From Apostichopus japonicus (lineage: Eukaryota; Echinodermata; Holothuroidea; Aspidochirotida; Stichopodidae): DNA of 64,000 nucleotides. Below, in pieces: positions 27,456 to 38,473 of the stretch. Under the pieces are notes generated by a model that made no database searches, had not been told where the DNA came from, and saw only the letters and a program-made list of their open reading frames with translations. The stretch spans positions 18,771,008-18,835,007 of the forward strand of contig NC_092561.1 of assembly GCF_037975245.1 (NCBI RefSeq). Reading direction: 5' to 3'. The position numbers and the translations under genes were made by a program. The first letter of the stretch is position 1, and the number at the start of each line of letters is the position of its first letter.

Positions 27456-29700
27456 TCGCCAAAAACAATTGGATTAGTTGCACGTCGGGTATCACGCCGG
27501 CATTAATTTTAAAAAAGCCAGTCCATGAAATTGGCTATTTAACAAACAAATCTGCATTGTTGCTAGGATGTCAGTTTTGGACGGCTGGTGTATTGGACAG
27601 AACATACAGAACATTGATACACGCGCCCGAATTTCTTTTGCAAGAAAAGCCACGAGCTGTTTGAAGAATTCCCGCTAAAATTATTCCCACACAACCCAGG
27701 AACAATATACAAAAAGTAAATCATATGACAACTGCGTGGACACAAACACATTGATCTGTGATATATATTTATAGCACCGTTTAATCTGAGGGACTAAATA
27801 TTAGCAAATTACAAAGGTCAATGAGATTTTTAAGGAACTACTCGAACAATTGAATATAATATATCAACGTTAGTGCAGGATCAAAGATCGGTACAGTGAT
27901 TGCGTTATTTGTATTTGATGTTGTAGATTTAAATATCTACGAAATCTTTGAAACAAACACACAAACGGTATCCATATCACTCTTTGACATTGATAATGGA
28001 ACCGAATCAGTACAAAAATTGGCAATTTTTTTTTTTTTTTTTTTTGAGTTCAAGGTACGCAATGAAGTAAACATCAGTAGAAACGAGATTATATTTACAG
28101 AGTTTTGAATATATTTAGATATGCAGCTGGTTACAACTTTAAACGTCGAATTCTTAAAGGTTTATGACAATTAAATCATTCTTTGGTGTTTTGGTCACTG
28201 TTAGCTAATGGTCGTCATTTTGAAAGATTTTGTTAATAGAACGCAGTGACGAAGACAGTCACCGTACAAAACCCCGAATGACTTTGAAATCAATGTACCT
28301 TGTGCGCCAACAATATCATATGCAAGTCTTACAACAGTCAATTCAACTTCAAAGTAGGCTACAAAGACACAAAGCTAGACATTTACACATTAATATACTG
28401 TGCTGAAAGTCTGGCTAGGCTAAGCTGAACATTAAACTAGTAACGAACTTGCGAAAAATACCTATCAAATGTCTACGGGTATATGTGATGCTTAATAGCG
28501 GTTTCAACTATTTTGTACCAGAGGTTACGTTTTAAAATCATCATACCATTTTGTATCATCAACTTTTGAATTATTTTCTCAATCCCTACAGGTTAAATGT
28601 ACGAAAATGAAATATTCTAATTCACCATACATCAGGATTGTGAAGAATTGTATGTATGTAGGTGTAATTATGTGGGCTCTTACGGTTTGTATACGTGAAA
28701 GTAACGGGAATGGTTGCGTTGTAAGAAAAAAATGTTTGGATGAACCTTGGGGGTATCACGCTGTTATTTAATTAAAAAACAAAATAAAGTCCATGTGATT
28801 GGCTACTTACAGCTGCACTACTAGTAAGGAATCTGTTTTACTACTAGGAAATCCGGTGTTACCTGACAGAACATACACCACATTTAAACACGCAGCATGA
28901 ACAAGAGCAGACTATACAGAGTGAATCGTCGATACACTTATCATTAGAGTCCAATCTTCGTTATACCAAGTTAGTCTTACGCCGAAGGACCTAATGCCTA
29001 TTTGACGTTTTAAACCTCTTAAAATTAAACACACATAACGTTAGTCACGTTGCATACGCTAATCAATGATCATCTTACAATTAAATGTTCAAAGGACTTA
29101 CAGGAAATGGGCTTATTGTAGACTTCACTGGCAGCCACTATCCGGAGGACCTCAGACAACGTACGCTCTATGTGCTTCCAATATTAGGTGCAGTAGGTGT
29201 TAGCTCTTAGTCCTACGGTATGTATACGTGAATACAAAGGGAACGGGGAAACGGTTGTGTTGTATTACGAGGTGTTTGATTGGTTGTACATCGGGTGTGT
29301 TGCGGGTATTTCCAGAGCCGTATATTTAGAACATTTAGAAACAATAGTCCATGCGATTGGCTACTTAACGTGCGCTATATGTTCTTCCAATATCAAGTGC
29401 ACATACGTAGGCCTACGTGTTAGCTCTTATGGTATGTGTACGTGAATATAAAAGAAACGGTTGTGTTGCATTACGTGGAATTTGATTGGTTGCACGTCGG
29501 GTGTGTTGAGGGTATTACATTTAGAAGCACAAATGTCGATGTGATTGGCTATTCAACAGACACATCTGCATTATAACTATGAAATCAGTTTTTGGAAGGC
29601 GTGGGGGTTTGACAGAACAAACAGCTCCCGAATTTCTTTTGCAAGAAGAGCCATCAGCGTCATTGACAAGAATAGACTATCAATCGAGTCCAAAGTTGGT
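27287..29700 (+). repeat. R-repeat cluster, four direct partial copies
   Basis: Copies at about 27287-27690, 28670-28965, 29082-29365 and 29370-29700 share blocks in the same order. The blocks are TCAAAGGACTTACAG, a GCAGCCACTATCCGGA block, ACGTGTTAGCTCTTA with GGTATGTATACGTG, ATTGGCTA about 100 bp later, and GACAGAACA. A fifth copy is inverted at 50780-50980. Each direct copy retains GATTGGCTA or AATTGGCTA, an inverted CCAAT box, so these may be duplicated promoter DNA. A coding reading of the block shows no synonymous bias, so I do not call an exon. Confidence 0.65.
28100..28420 (+). repeat. Stray copy of DED-TRIM intron 3
   Basis: The blocks TACAACTTTAAACGTCGAATTC and GACAGTCACCGTACAAAACC match intron 3 of both TRIM copies (21830-21930 direct; 62800-62945 inverted). 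The RING exon that should follow is absent. Confidence 0.7.
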
Positions 29701-32560
29701 GGTATAAGTTGTATTTTTCAGTACTGATAGGTAGCCTACAATCAAAACGGTGTACTTGTTCCCACTGAAAAAAAGTTCTTTGCAAGTAGGCAGCAATCAG
29801 TTGTCCTTTTTTGTTTAAGTTTGTGACGTACATGGAACTACCAGCAAGTCAGTTCCTACTGGATATAACAACGCTTTGAAATGCTACGGTTGCATTCATC
29901 TCAAATCAAAGACCAAATTTGCAAATCCACCCCTACCTAGCACATGGTCGAGATTTCTTGATTTCGTCGTAAAATGACAGTCTTTGAGCGGTGAGCAACA
30001 TCAGATAGCAACCAAGTTTGTTCCCAAGAGTTGCGACGTTATTTCCCTGTCAAACTTGCCACTGCCACATGAAGAAAGTTATCATGCCGTCTGCTACAGT
30101 CTGTTTACAGACGAACAGAGGGTAGAAAGATGCATCAATAGAAATTTACCCATAATTACTTCAACTTTGTAAGTGTGACCAAACATGTATAACGAAGGCA
30201 AAACTGCTTTGTTCCCATATAGTAGGCCCTAGTACATTAATATAACAATCCAACGGCAAGGATGTTGATATTTTGATAGCATATATGCCTAGGTCCCAGT
30301 TAGACTTAATTAGAACAAGCTTTACATATATAGACTACTTCGACCCCCAGTGCTGAATGTTACCAAAGTTCGGTCACCAAAGCCTCGAATTTGATTCTGA
30401 TTCAACGATTTCTTACCAAATACTTTTGAATTGCATATTATGGTGTTACCGTGATTCTATGGTTGATCACCTTTAAAACATTACAATACAATAAACGCTA
30501 GTCTAGGCTTACTAAGTTTTATCAGTAATTATTACAAACGTTTTGAGAAGGAATTCACTGCATGCTAATGTGTTTTTCACATAGGCTTTCCTTGACAAGG
30601 GTATGCTGGGAATGCTATATTTATGGCACGAAAAACTAGGGGATGCACACAATTAGGCAGATGTAGTATACTGGCATTAGCCTAGGCTTTAGGTGTTAAG
30701 GAAAGTTGTGAGGTTTGTAGGATAACTGTAAGTGAAAATGCTTACACTGTAGACTCTAGTATTTAAAGCTTCCAAGAAAGTGTTAATAAACATAGGCATT
30801 GCCACTTGAAAAGTATTATGCAACAGCACGCACTGGCGGAGCTGTTAGGCTTGCCCCATTTCTAACAGTTACACAAAAATATTTTGTACGTTCAGTACAG
30901 GGAGAAACCAAAACTCTTTTGCTACATGCGGTTGAGCAATAATCCAAAAGGCAACAGCTCCAACGTTTGTAACACATATTAGAACAGACACGCTTTGCAT
31001 ATATTGTAAGTCGTTCAATCTTTGTGAAATAACCATTTTTTGTTAAAAAAAGACATCATCTGCATAATGTAAGCTCCATATTGGTAGCAAAAATTACGAT
31101 TTATTCGAATTATTTTAGAAATGTTTAAAATTTAGTGCACATATTTAAATATTGCCTTGTATTTGCCACTACTAGGGTTTGTTGACTAGGTGCAAAATAA
31201 TTACTTTGGTGCACAATTATTGGCTATGGGAGGACTCTATAACCACATTTATTGACAAGGTAAAGGCTGAGCTATGATAAAAATTCACTTCGTATATTGT
31301 CTATTAGTTTGTACTTAAATGTTACTGGTTCGATATGTTGATCTTACTGCCATAGAAGAAGAAGAAATGTTTAGTAACGTATTTCTTAGCCGTTTCAATG
31401 TAACAAGTAGCAGTGGTTTTCATTACCACCGGCTAACGTTAGATATAATATAATGTTTCATATCAGTTTCCACGAGAAACTTTAGAAGATGGTTTCAGGA
31501 ATCAATCAGCAATTCTGACGGCAGCAGGCACGACTACAATGATAGCAACAGTGATAACAACAATGAAATTTCATCAGGTTCTGTCCCTGTTTACATCACG
31601 TTTGCTTCATTCGATTGGAGAATTGAATAAATTTAATTTAAAAATCCCTTCTATATATTTATGTAAAATTGACCTTCTTCCAAAGCTGAGTTCACCATCT
31701 TAAGTAATGCACAATTTGACTGCTTGGATCAATATTTCAAAACTCACCGCAATATATGTTACTCGCCACATTTGAAATGCACGTAATTACCCATGTTCAC
31801 TTTTCATCACATGCATTACATTTCTCCAACCGAAAGAAAAAATCGTGTAAATAAATCATTTGTAACTATATCGTAACTGTAAAACTGGTAAAATGTGAAC
31901 GTGATTTGACCAAATTTTTCATGCATGAACAAAATACTGACCTCTTCAATATATTTATATATGTTTAATCAGCAGCGTCAGGGTCACTATCAAAGGGAAC
32001 AAACAATGGAAAGATATTGAGATGTTTATTCAAAGTGTGAAGTCCATAATTCTGTAGACGTGAATTTTGAAGGGGCAGGTAGTTCGTGTGCTGATTACAG
32101 TTCTAACGATAAGGAAGAAACTTGTCTGATTGACATCCAGAACGATCTTAAAGTTATGTTGCATTCCCATGTCAAGTGTTCCAGTCTCAGTATGACCAAC
32201 AATGCCTGCACTAAGGTGGGCATCATCCCTTAATTCCATTGTATAAAGGAGTTGATACCTAACATTTATCTGATATGAGGAACACTTCTAGACAATTATA
32301 GACAGAGTTATACCCTGGTGAACTTTTCTTTTGCAGAGGAGGAGAAGGGAGTGAAGTCCACTTTTCTCAACCTAATTCAAATACATTCTGTCTCCTTCAT
32401 TCTGCCTCATAAACTATAAAAAAGAAAATATTTATAAAAATAAACCTGCTTATAGCATCACAGACTTCCCTAAAAGGAATGATCATACACAATCAACTGA
32501 CCGACTTCAAGTACTTTTTCTTGGACTGCAGGTCAGTCATCATCAACACTACAGCAACTT
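29700..32560. other. No firm gene; two possible exon fragments
   Basis: Open stretches at 29984-30172 (contains FVPKSCDVISLSNLPLPHEE) and 32019-32231 (plus strand, contains SSCADYSSNDKEETCLIDIQ) have protein-like composition but no family that I recognise and no shared splice logic. The stretch 31480-31620 is Ser/Asn-rich. The rest is AT-rich noncoding. Confidence 0.3.
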
Positions 32561-32672
32561 CTGATCCAAGTATTAGCTACTAGTATTAACTACTAGTATT
32601 AACTACTAGTATTAGCTACTTGTATTAGCTACTATTATTAGCTACTAGTATTAGCTACCCAGTGTTAGCTAT
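32560..32672. repeat. About 13-bp tandem repeat at duplication breakpoint
   Basis: Around eight units of ACTAGTATTA(G/A)CT. The array abuts the first base of the segmental duplication (CTAGTAAGACTGC), so the breakpoint lies inside or next to it. Confidence 0.85.
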
Positions 32673-35600
32673 TAGTAAGACTGCAGCGTTCTGACTAATA
32701 TAGTAGGTTTTTACAGAGTTCAGGTTTATTGCAACCAATGTATGTAAAGTATGCTTAATTTATTGTGTTGCCAACACCTCTGGGACACTCACTGTGTTAT
32801 AGCAACTCGTGCTTTCCCGTAGCATGCAATGCTACCTCTGACACAGAATAAACAATGTGGAAGTTTCCCTCAAAAGGAAATAACCCTTGGGTACATTAAT
32901 TGTCGGGACCGCATTAAACGAAACGATATATCGTAACGGATATACTTGGTATTGTTATGCAACATAAAGTAAAGTGACTAAGCAATATTATTCTCTGTAT
33001 TTCACGCGATGAAGGGAAACGTTCGTCGTGTCTTTAACTTTGTTGTTTACTCTATACAGTTTTCTGGTACTGACCTACTTTTGACTTTCACATCAACAAT
33101 AGATAGACAGAAAGTCCTCCTTTTTTATCTGGTTGTCAACAGTTGACGTTAGTAAATTCTTTTGACCTGAGGGGAAAAACGGGGGAAGGTGGGGGAAGGA
33201 GACTTAGATGTTATGAATTATTCTGTAAAATCGATGGTGCCACTAAATGCAAAATGGTGTTATATTTTGAAAATATTGGAACAATGCTGAAGAAATGCCA
33301 ACACTTTTCCCATGAGAGGGTGACGTGTTCCCCTTTGATTTGAGATAAGTTTTTGTAACAATGAAGTTGCTTATTTATAACAAAATATACCTTTTACACA
33401 AATTGATATGTAGAATATTCAACTGTTTTCTAGACCTGCAGGGGTTTGTATTCTCTTTCGATTTTAAGAAATAAAAATGTAAAATTGTGTTTTCCTAGTT
33501 GCAACATTATGTCATATTTTGTAACTTTTAAAACATTGATGCAGAATTTTCAACTGTATCGGTTGTAATATACATAAATATGAATGTACTATACACTAGT
33601 TTTTTGTAAATATGTCTTTCAGTGGGGAGGAGGGGGGGGGGGATTACAGAGCTACGCATTGCTAATAAGTTGTTGCACCCCTGTCCTTAATATATGGATC
33701 ATCATTATCATACAATGTATACATGAAATTATGCTATGTAGCGTTCGATGCATTGATACGATATATCAAACATATTTTATGTAGAAATACTAGTAAAAAG
33801 GCAGATAAGTAATGACTTTATGTTTTAACTCTGCTCTTTAATTGAAAGCATTGCAAGAATGGAAAATGAAATTAAATGTTATCTCAAAAGTTCCACTTAG
33901 TGATCACGAACTTGTCATTTCATAAAATGAAATAAATAAATGAAGAACTTCTAAGTTACAGTATTAAAAGTTGCAAACAAACTAACTCTTAATGATAGCT
34001 CTTAAAATGTAATACAAATTATTAGCTTAATTGAATATCTTTATTTCACATATACAGTGCTATCATTAATTACAACTATAAAATGATGGGAAGCTTTGAC
34101 CTTTAAATATCTTCTGATACATGTCGCACGTTTGATCCAACCCTCAATCTGAGGTGAGTCGATTTAAAACGCTTCCTTGCCAAAAGTAGCCGATAACAAT
34201 TGGTCCTTCATTGCACCCCTTCACTTCAACAAACAGATTTATTAATTGGTCCCATGCTGTATCAGTTTATATTGTGTAAGAATCACTCAGTGTGCACTAG
34301 GTATTGATGATGCTATTGATATCCGACTAAATCTGCTACAACTGGCGGCGCTATTGTGGTTCCGTTCATTATGTTCACAGTTTTTTATAACTACAAAAAG
34401 GTATCTGGGTGACCAGGCTACAGACTAAAGCTACTGAATGTGTCGCTATGCAAATCCGGAGTATGCGGTTAATGGCGAAGTATTTACAAATAATGGTATG
34501 GAATAGAGCGACGACATGTAACTCGGGTCTAATTAATGACTATTACATTTCCGTAAATCTGTTAGGACACGAAAACATAGTTATTATGTAACCCAAAAAA
34601 TGAAATACACACTATTACTCTCAATTCAGTTCCCACCGATGTCGGAGAAGGTCGGTATAACAACAGTCTGACATATTTTGTGATCATTTCTTCGACAGAA
34701 ACGTTCTGATTTGCTAAATAGAGAGAAGAAATGATAGGGGCAAAAGAAAGTAAAATGTTTATCGTAACGAGAAGATGAAGAATGAACAAATGTGACAAAT
34801 TTTGTTGCACTGTGCCATTCGTATTTCAGGTTAGTCTGTAGATGTTGAGCTCGATAATAACTATGGAATGTTCTGAATCACGCAAACTTACATATTTTCT
34901 ATATTATTTCTTTACAATATACATGTGTTACTTGCAAAATTAACTTTGAATGATGGTTTCTAAATATGTGAAAGTATTTTGTAAGTATTTAGATGGCTCA
35001 GACAGAGTAGTGCAAGTTACATCCCAACGCAAAATGCTGTCTCAAAGGTCAACTCTGCTTCCTCCAGCAAACTCCATCCCTCCCCTCTTCCCCCCTTTCC
35101 TCTCCTATCTCCCCTCTCCCCTAAGTCTCAAATTGAAAGGCATTGAACAGTTCTAAAAGAATCGACAAAGAAAGCAGAGATATAATACATGAAATCAATT
35201 AAGCTTCCAAAGATGTAAAGCCGACTGCGTACCATTCAGACTAAAAAGGTTTAAGTCTCAAATTTCTGGACGTGGAATGAAGGCAGTTTACTTGATGGGA
35301 GCCTCACAGAGCAGGATGTGTTTCTTTTCCAATTTTGTTTGTTTCTTTGTTTTCAACAACAGGTTCATAAATTTCAATTGGAGATCTATTTACGCTGCTA
35401 TTTACGCTGTTGGTTGATCCCAAATATTAGTATAGAAACTATTTCAGCAACCTGGTGAGTTTGCATCCTGTTCCTACGAACCGTTGACACTAGTTCTACT
35501 AATAGGGAACCTGAAGCAACCACGTGTGATGTCACAGAGGGACACTGACAATTGGAGTGAGTTTATCTCAACATACGTGTCAGTAATTGGCATAATGTTA

Positions 35601-36765
35601 CGTTTACATCCCCCTTGAGCAACACTGGAACTATAGCTTATCTAAAGTATAAAGATACAGTGACAAAGAAAACAAAACACATTTTAAAGTTAGTGTGCAA
35701 CCCTGACATCACGCCTGTCTGCTCCTACATCACTTATGGTACAATTTGTGAGAATTTTAATTATTTCGTTTATTTATTTTTCTGCCATTAAATCACAGTA
35801 CATTTCTTAATACATAGTTACAGCATTGAGGCATCGTGACCAGAAGTAAGATCACTTTCTAGTCTGGTCCCATACAAAGTTAAATTATCAATATCTTGAA
35901 AACGGCATGTATGAATGAGATACAAATTTCACTTAGATGCATAGAACACGTTCTCTTTTCATCAATCAAAAATAAACTTTTCTCAGAACTATCCTCTTCA
36001 TTAAGAAATGAAAACTTGACTAGGCCATATCAGTTGCTACTCAAAACCGTGTAGCATATTATGCGACCATCTCTTTACCATTAACTATTATACCTCAGTG
36101 AGAGAGAGATTGAAAGGTTCACCGGATAGCCTTTGCCCTGGCATGTTGGGTATCGCACTGGTTGCATCTTCCTTTTTTGATTTTCTTCACATCGGTGTTG
36201 TGAGCTGGGTTGAGAAATGGTACGTTATCAGTCCACATTTGAGCCATATGATCAATTAATGAATTATTTGCTGCCAATCTGCTGAAATATATTGCTGACT
36301 TAGATATGAATATGATAATGATAAAGAAGAGTGCCTATAGATTATTTCATTTATTTAAGGCAAGAGGCGAAGGAACAGGAAATTGATGTTGGAAATTAGT
36401 TGCAATAAGGTTTCAGATATAAAGCCTTATAGAAAACCGTGACACCTACTTAGAAAACTAGTATTTTAATAAAGCTCTGAAGGATAGATCTCTTTCTCAA
36501 GCTGTTTATTATAATTATCTGGAAAGAGTAGCCAAAACTCCTACTACAATTAGAAAGTGGAATGCTCTGTTTAACGACTAAAACAGCGATGATTGGAACC
36601 GGATTTTTAAGATGCCAAGGTTATCAGTAAATGAAGTGAAGATCCATTATTTTCAGTTTCTTTAAGTTTGATGGGAAAAAAATAATCACCTTTCTGTTCA
36701 TCTTGTAATACTAAAAACATCTATTTTGGAACTGCACCTATACGTCTATTTTTATTTTCGACGTA
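32670..36765 (+). repeat. Segmental duplication, copy 2 (direct partner 7026-10700)
   Basis: Direct match to the 7-10.7 kb block, including the LINE remnant at its right end. Copy-specific parts are a G-run near 33635, a CT-rich insert at 34953-35130 and about 0.7 kb at 35292-36010. The match stops at about 36765, short of the region that is tandemly repeated at 9.9-15.3 kb. Confidence 0.85.
36340..36765 (+). mobile_element. LINE reverse-transcriptase C-terminal remnant, copy 3
   Basis: In frame with small breaks: ENRDTYLE, FNKALKDRSLSQAVY, TTIRKWNALFND, then DDWNRIF, LSVNEVKIHYFQF and FKFDGKK. This is the copy where the LINE wording W..IF..LSVNEVKIxYFQF is easiest to read. Confidence 0.5.
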
Positions 36766-38230
36766 TAGGAGATTTTGAAACCGAACATGAATGTAACATT
36801 TTGCAAAGAAAAACATTTATCGTTTCCACGTGATGATACTGAAGAAAATAAAATGTTTGATAAACGAATCCCTGGATTGATTAAGTAGAATGGCAAGGTG
36901 ACGGTATTGTTGCCTTATCCAGTAAAATGTATTACTGTTTTGGTGGTGTCAAGGGAGACAAATTTAGTTGCAAGGGGGTAAGTAAGAAAAGAAACAGAAT
37001 CGATGAGAAAACGTATAAGGAGGTTCTTACAACGAAACAAAGCAAAACTGGGGGAAATAAAGGTCTTCGAGTTAAAGACAATCACGTGTATACGTACAGA
37101 CTCAGAAAGGGTGCTTGCACTTACATTTGATCGAAGAGAGAAGTTCAAGAAGACGGTGTTACGACTACATATCTTTATATTTAGTGAATAGTATGCAGTA
37201 TGGCATAAATATGTTCTCATGTGTCGTGTGCTTGTGCATATATTGTAGAACTCTACAATCTGTCAACTTCACTAATAGGTTTAAGTTAATCTACCTATCT
37301 ATATGTTAAGAATACTTCTATATGTACAGTTATATTTATAAACTTTTTACGTTTTATTTTTCATGAACTTAGTGTAAATTTGTCTAGTTTATGTGACCAA
37401 TGTACCGATGATTATAATTAATTGTTGATTGAAGAACTTTTTGTGTTGATTAACCACATTTTGTGAATTCCCTCGTTGATTTTAATATTAACACAATGTT
37501 TTGTCATCTTGTACTCTTTTTAAATTTTATCTGAAAATATATTTTATCAAGTGTGATAACGGTTTAAGAGGTGTAAATCAACAGAAGAACATCAATGATT
37601 TAACCTATACAACTTACTTTACTGGTAAGGCAAGGGTACTTTGTAATCGAAAATGTATTGCCGTAATGATTTTCACGATTTGTTAGTATTTTTCTCTATG
37701 TTAACGTATAACTTCCTGATACATTGTAAAATAATTGTTCTGAAACATATAACTGCGGCATAAAACTCCTGTTTTGTTCAATAATTCTTGTAAGGAAAAT
37801 CAATGTTAAAATCTCTTACATTTATTATGGCACAACATTTTGTTTTTATCTATTTTGTTTTGAGTTTTGATTTCTGTATAAAACAATTGTGAATTTTAAA
37901 AAGATTTTTACTTAATTAGGAAAAAACAATGTGTGAAAAAAATTAAAACAATTAGAGGTGATGAATATGAAGGAAAAACTAAAATGATATTAAAAATATA
38001 TAAATAGGTATTACATTGTTTGCACCTCTTATAGTGACGTAATCACCGAATAATATCATTCACGAAGGAACCGCAACTAATCCACCTCATTCCACTTCCA
38101 CCTCCAAAAAAGGTGTGAAAAAGGCATACTATACTACTAAGGTCACGTCAGCAGATTTCCGACTGGTACAAAGTAGAAACTCTCCTCGCCGAAAACGACC
38201 GTTACTGCGCAATTTTCACGAATCCGATGC
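36766..38230. other. No gene recognised
   Basis: A short frame near 36788 (MNVTFCKEKHLSFPRDDTEE) faintly recalls a THAP finger but stops at 36885. 37300-38000 is very AT-rich with no coding signal. Confidence 0.35.
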
Positions 38231-38235
38231 ACAAA

Positions 38236-38473
38236 CCGGAAGTGGCAAATCGGAGATGGCGCGGAAATAAGCCGAGTCGCTTCCAATACCGAAGCACACG
38301 TTAAAACATGAATTATGCATGATCTTGATCACCGGAAATTGCCGTATATGGTATTAGAGCTTCCTTATATAGTGCAAAGACACATCTTCGTTAGAATTCG
38401 GTTGAACTCGTTCTCATCTAGCTTCGATCAATGATTTTCTCTGCCCTTGTGGAATGGCGAGGAGAATTTGCAG
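38236..38473 (+). promoter_or_regulatory. Promoter-like region with first exon and strong donor
   Basis: In order: an ETS-type site CCGGAAGT (38236-38243), a YY1-like GATGGCG (38255-38261), a TATA-like TTATATAG (38365-38372), then about 100 bp that end in CAG|GTAAGT (exon end 38473). The region is richer in CpG than its surroundings. It may drive the decayed DUF6589-type gene 2.1 kb downstream, but no acceptor linking them is certain. Confidence 0.35.

Noticed and set aside
27321-27506. Frame through R-repeat block read as an exon (HYPENLRQ)
   Set aside because: Comparison with the copy at 29.1 kb shows changes at all codon positions, and the inverted copy has a deletion of about 25 bp in it. 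No coding constraint.
36788-36885. Possible second THAP finger (LSFPRDDTEE)
   Set aside because: Cys spacing does not fit, the Trp is missing and a stop follows soon.
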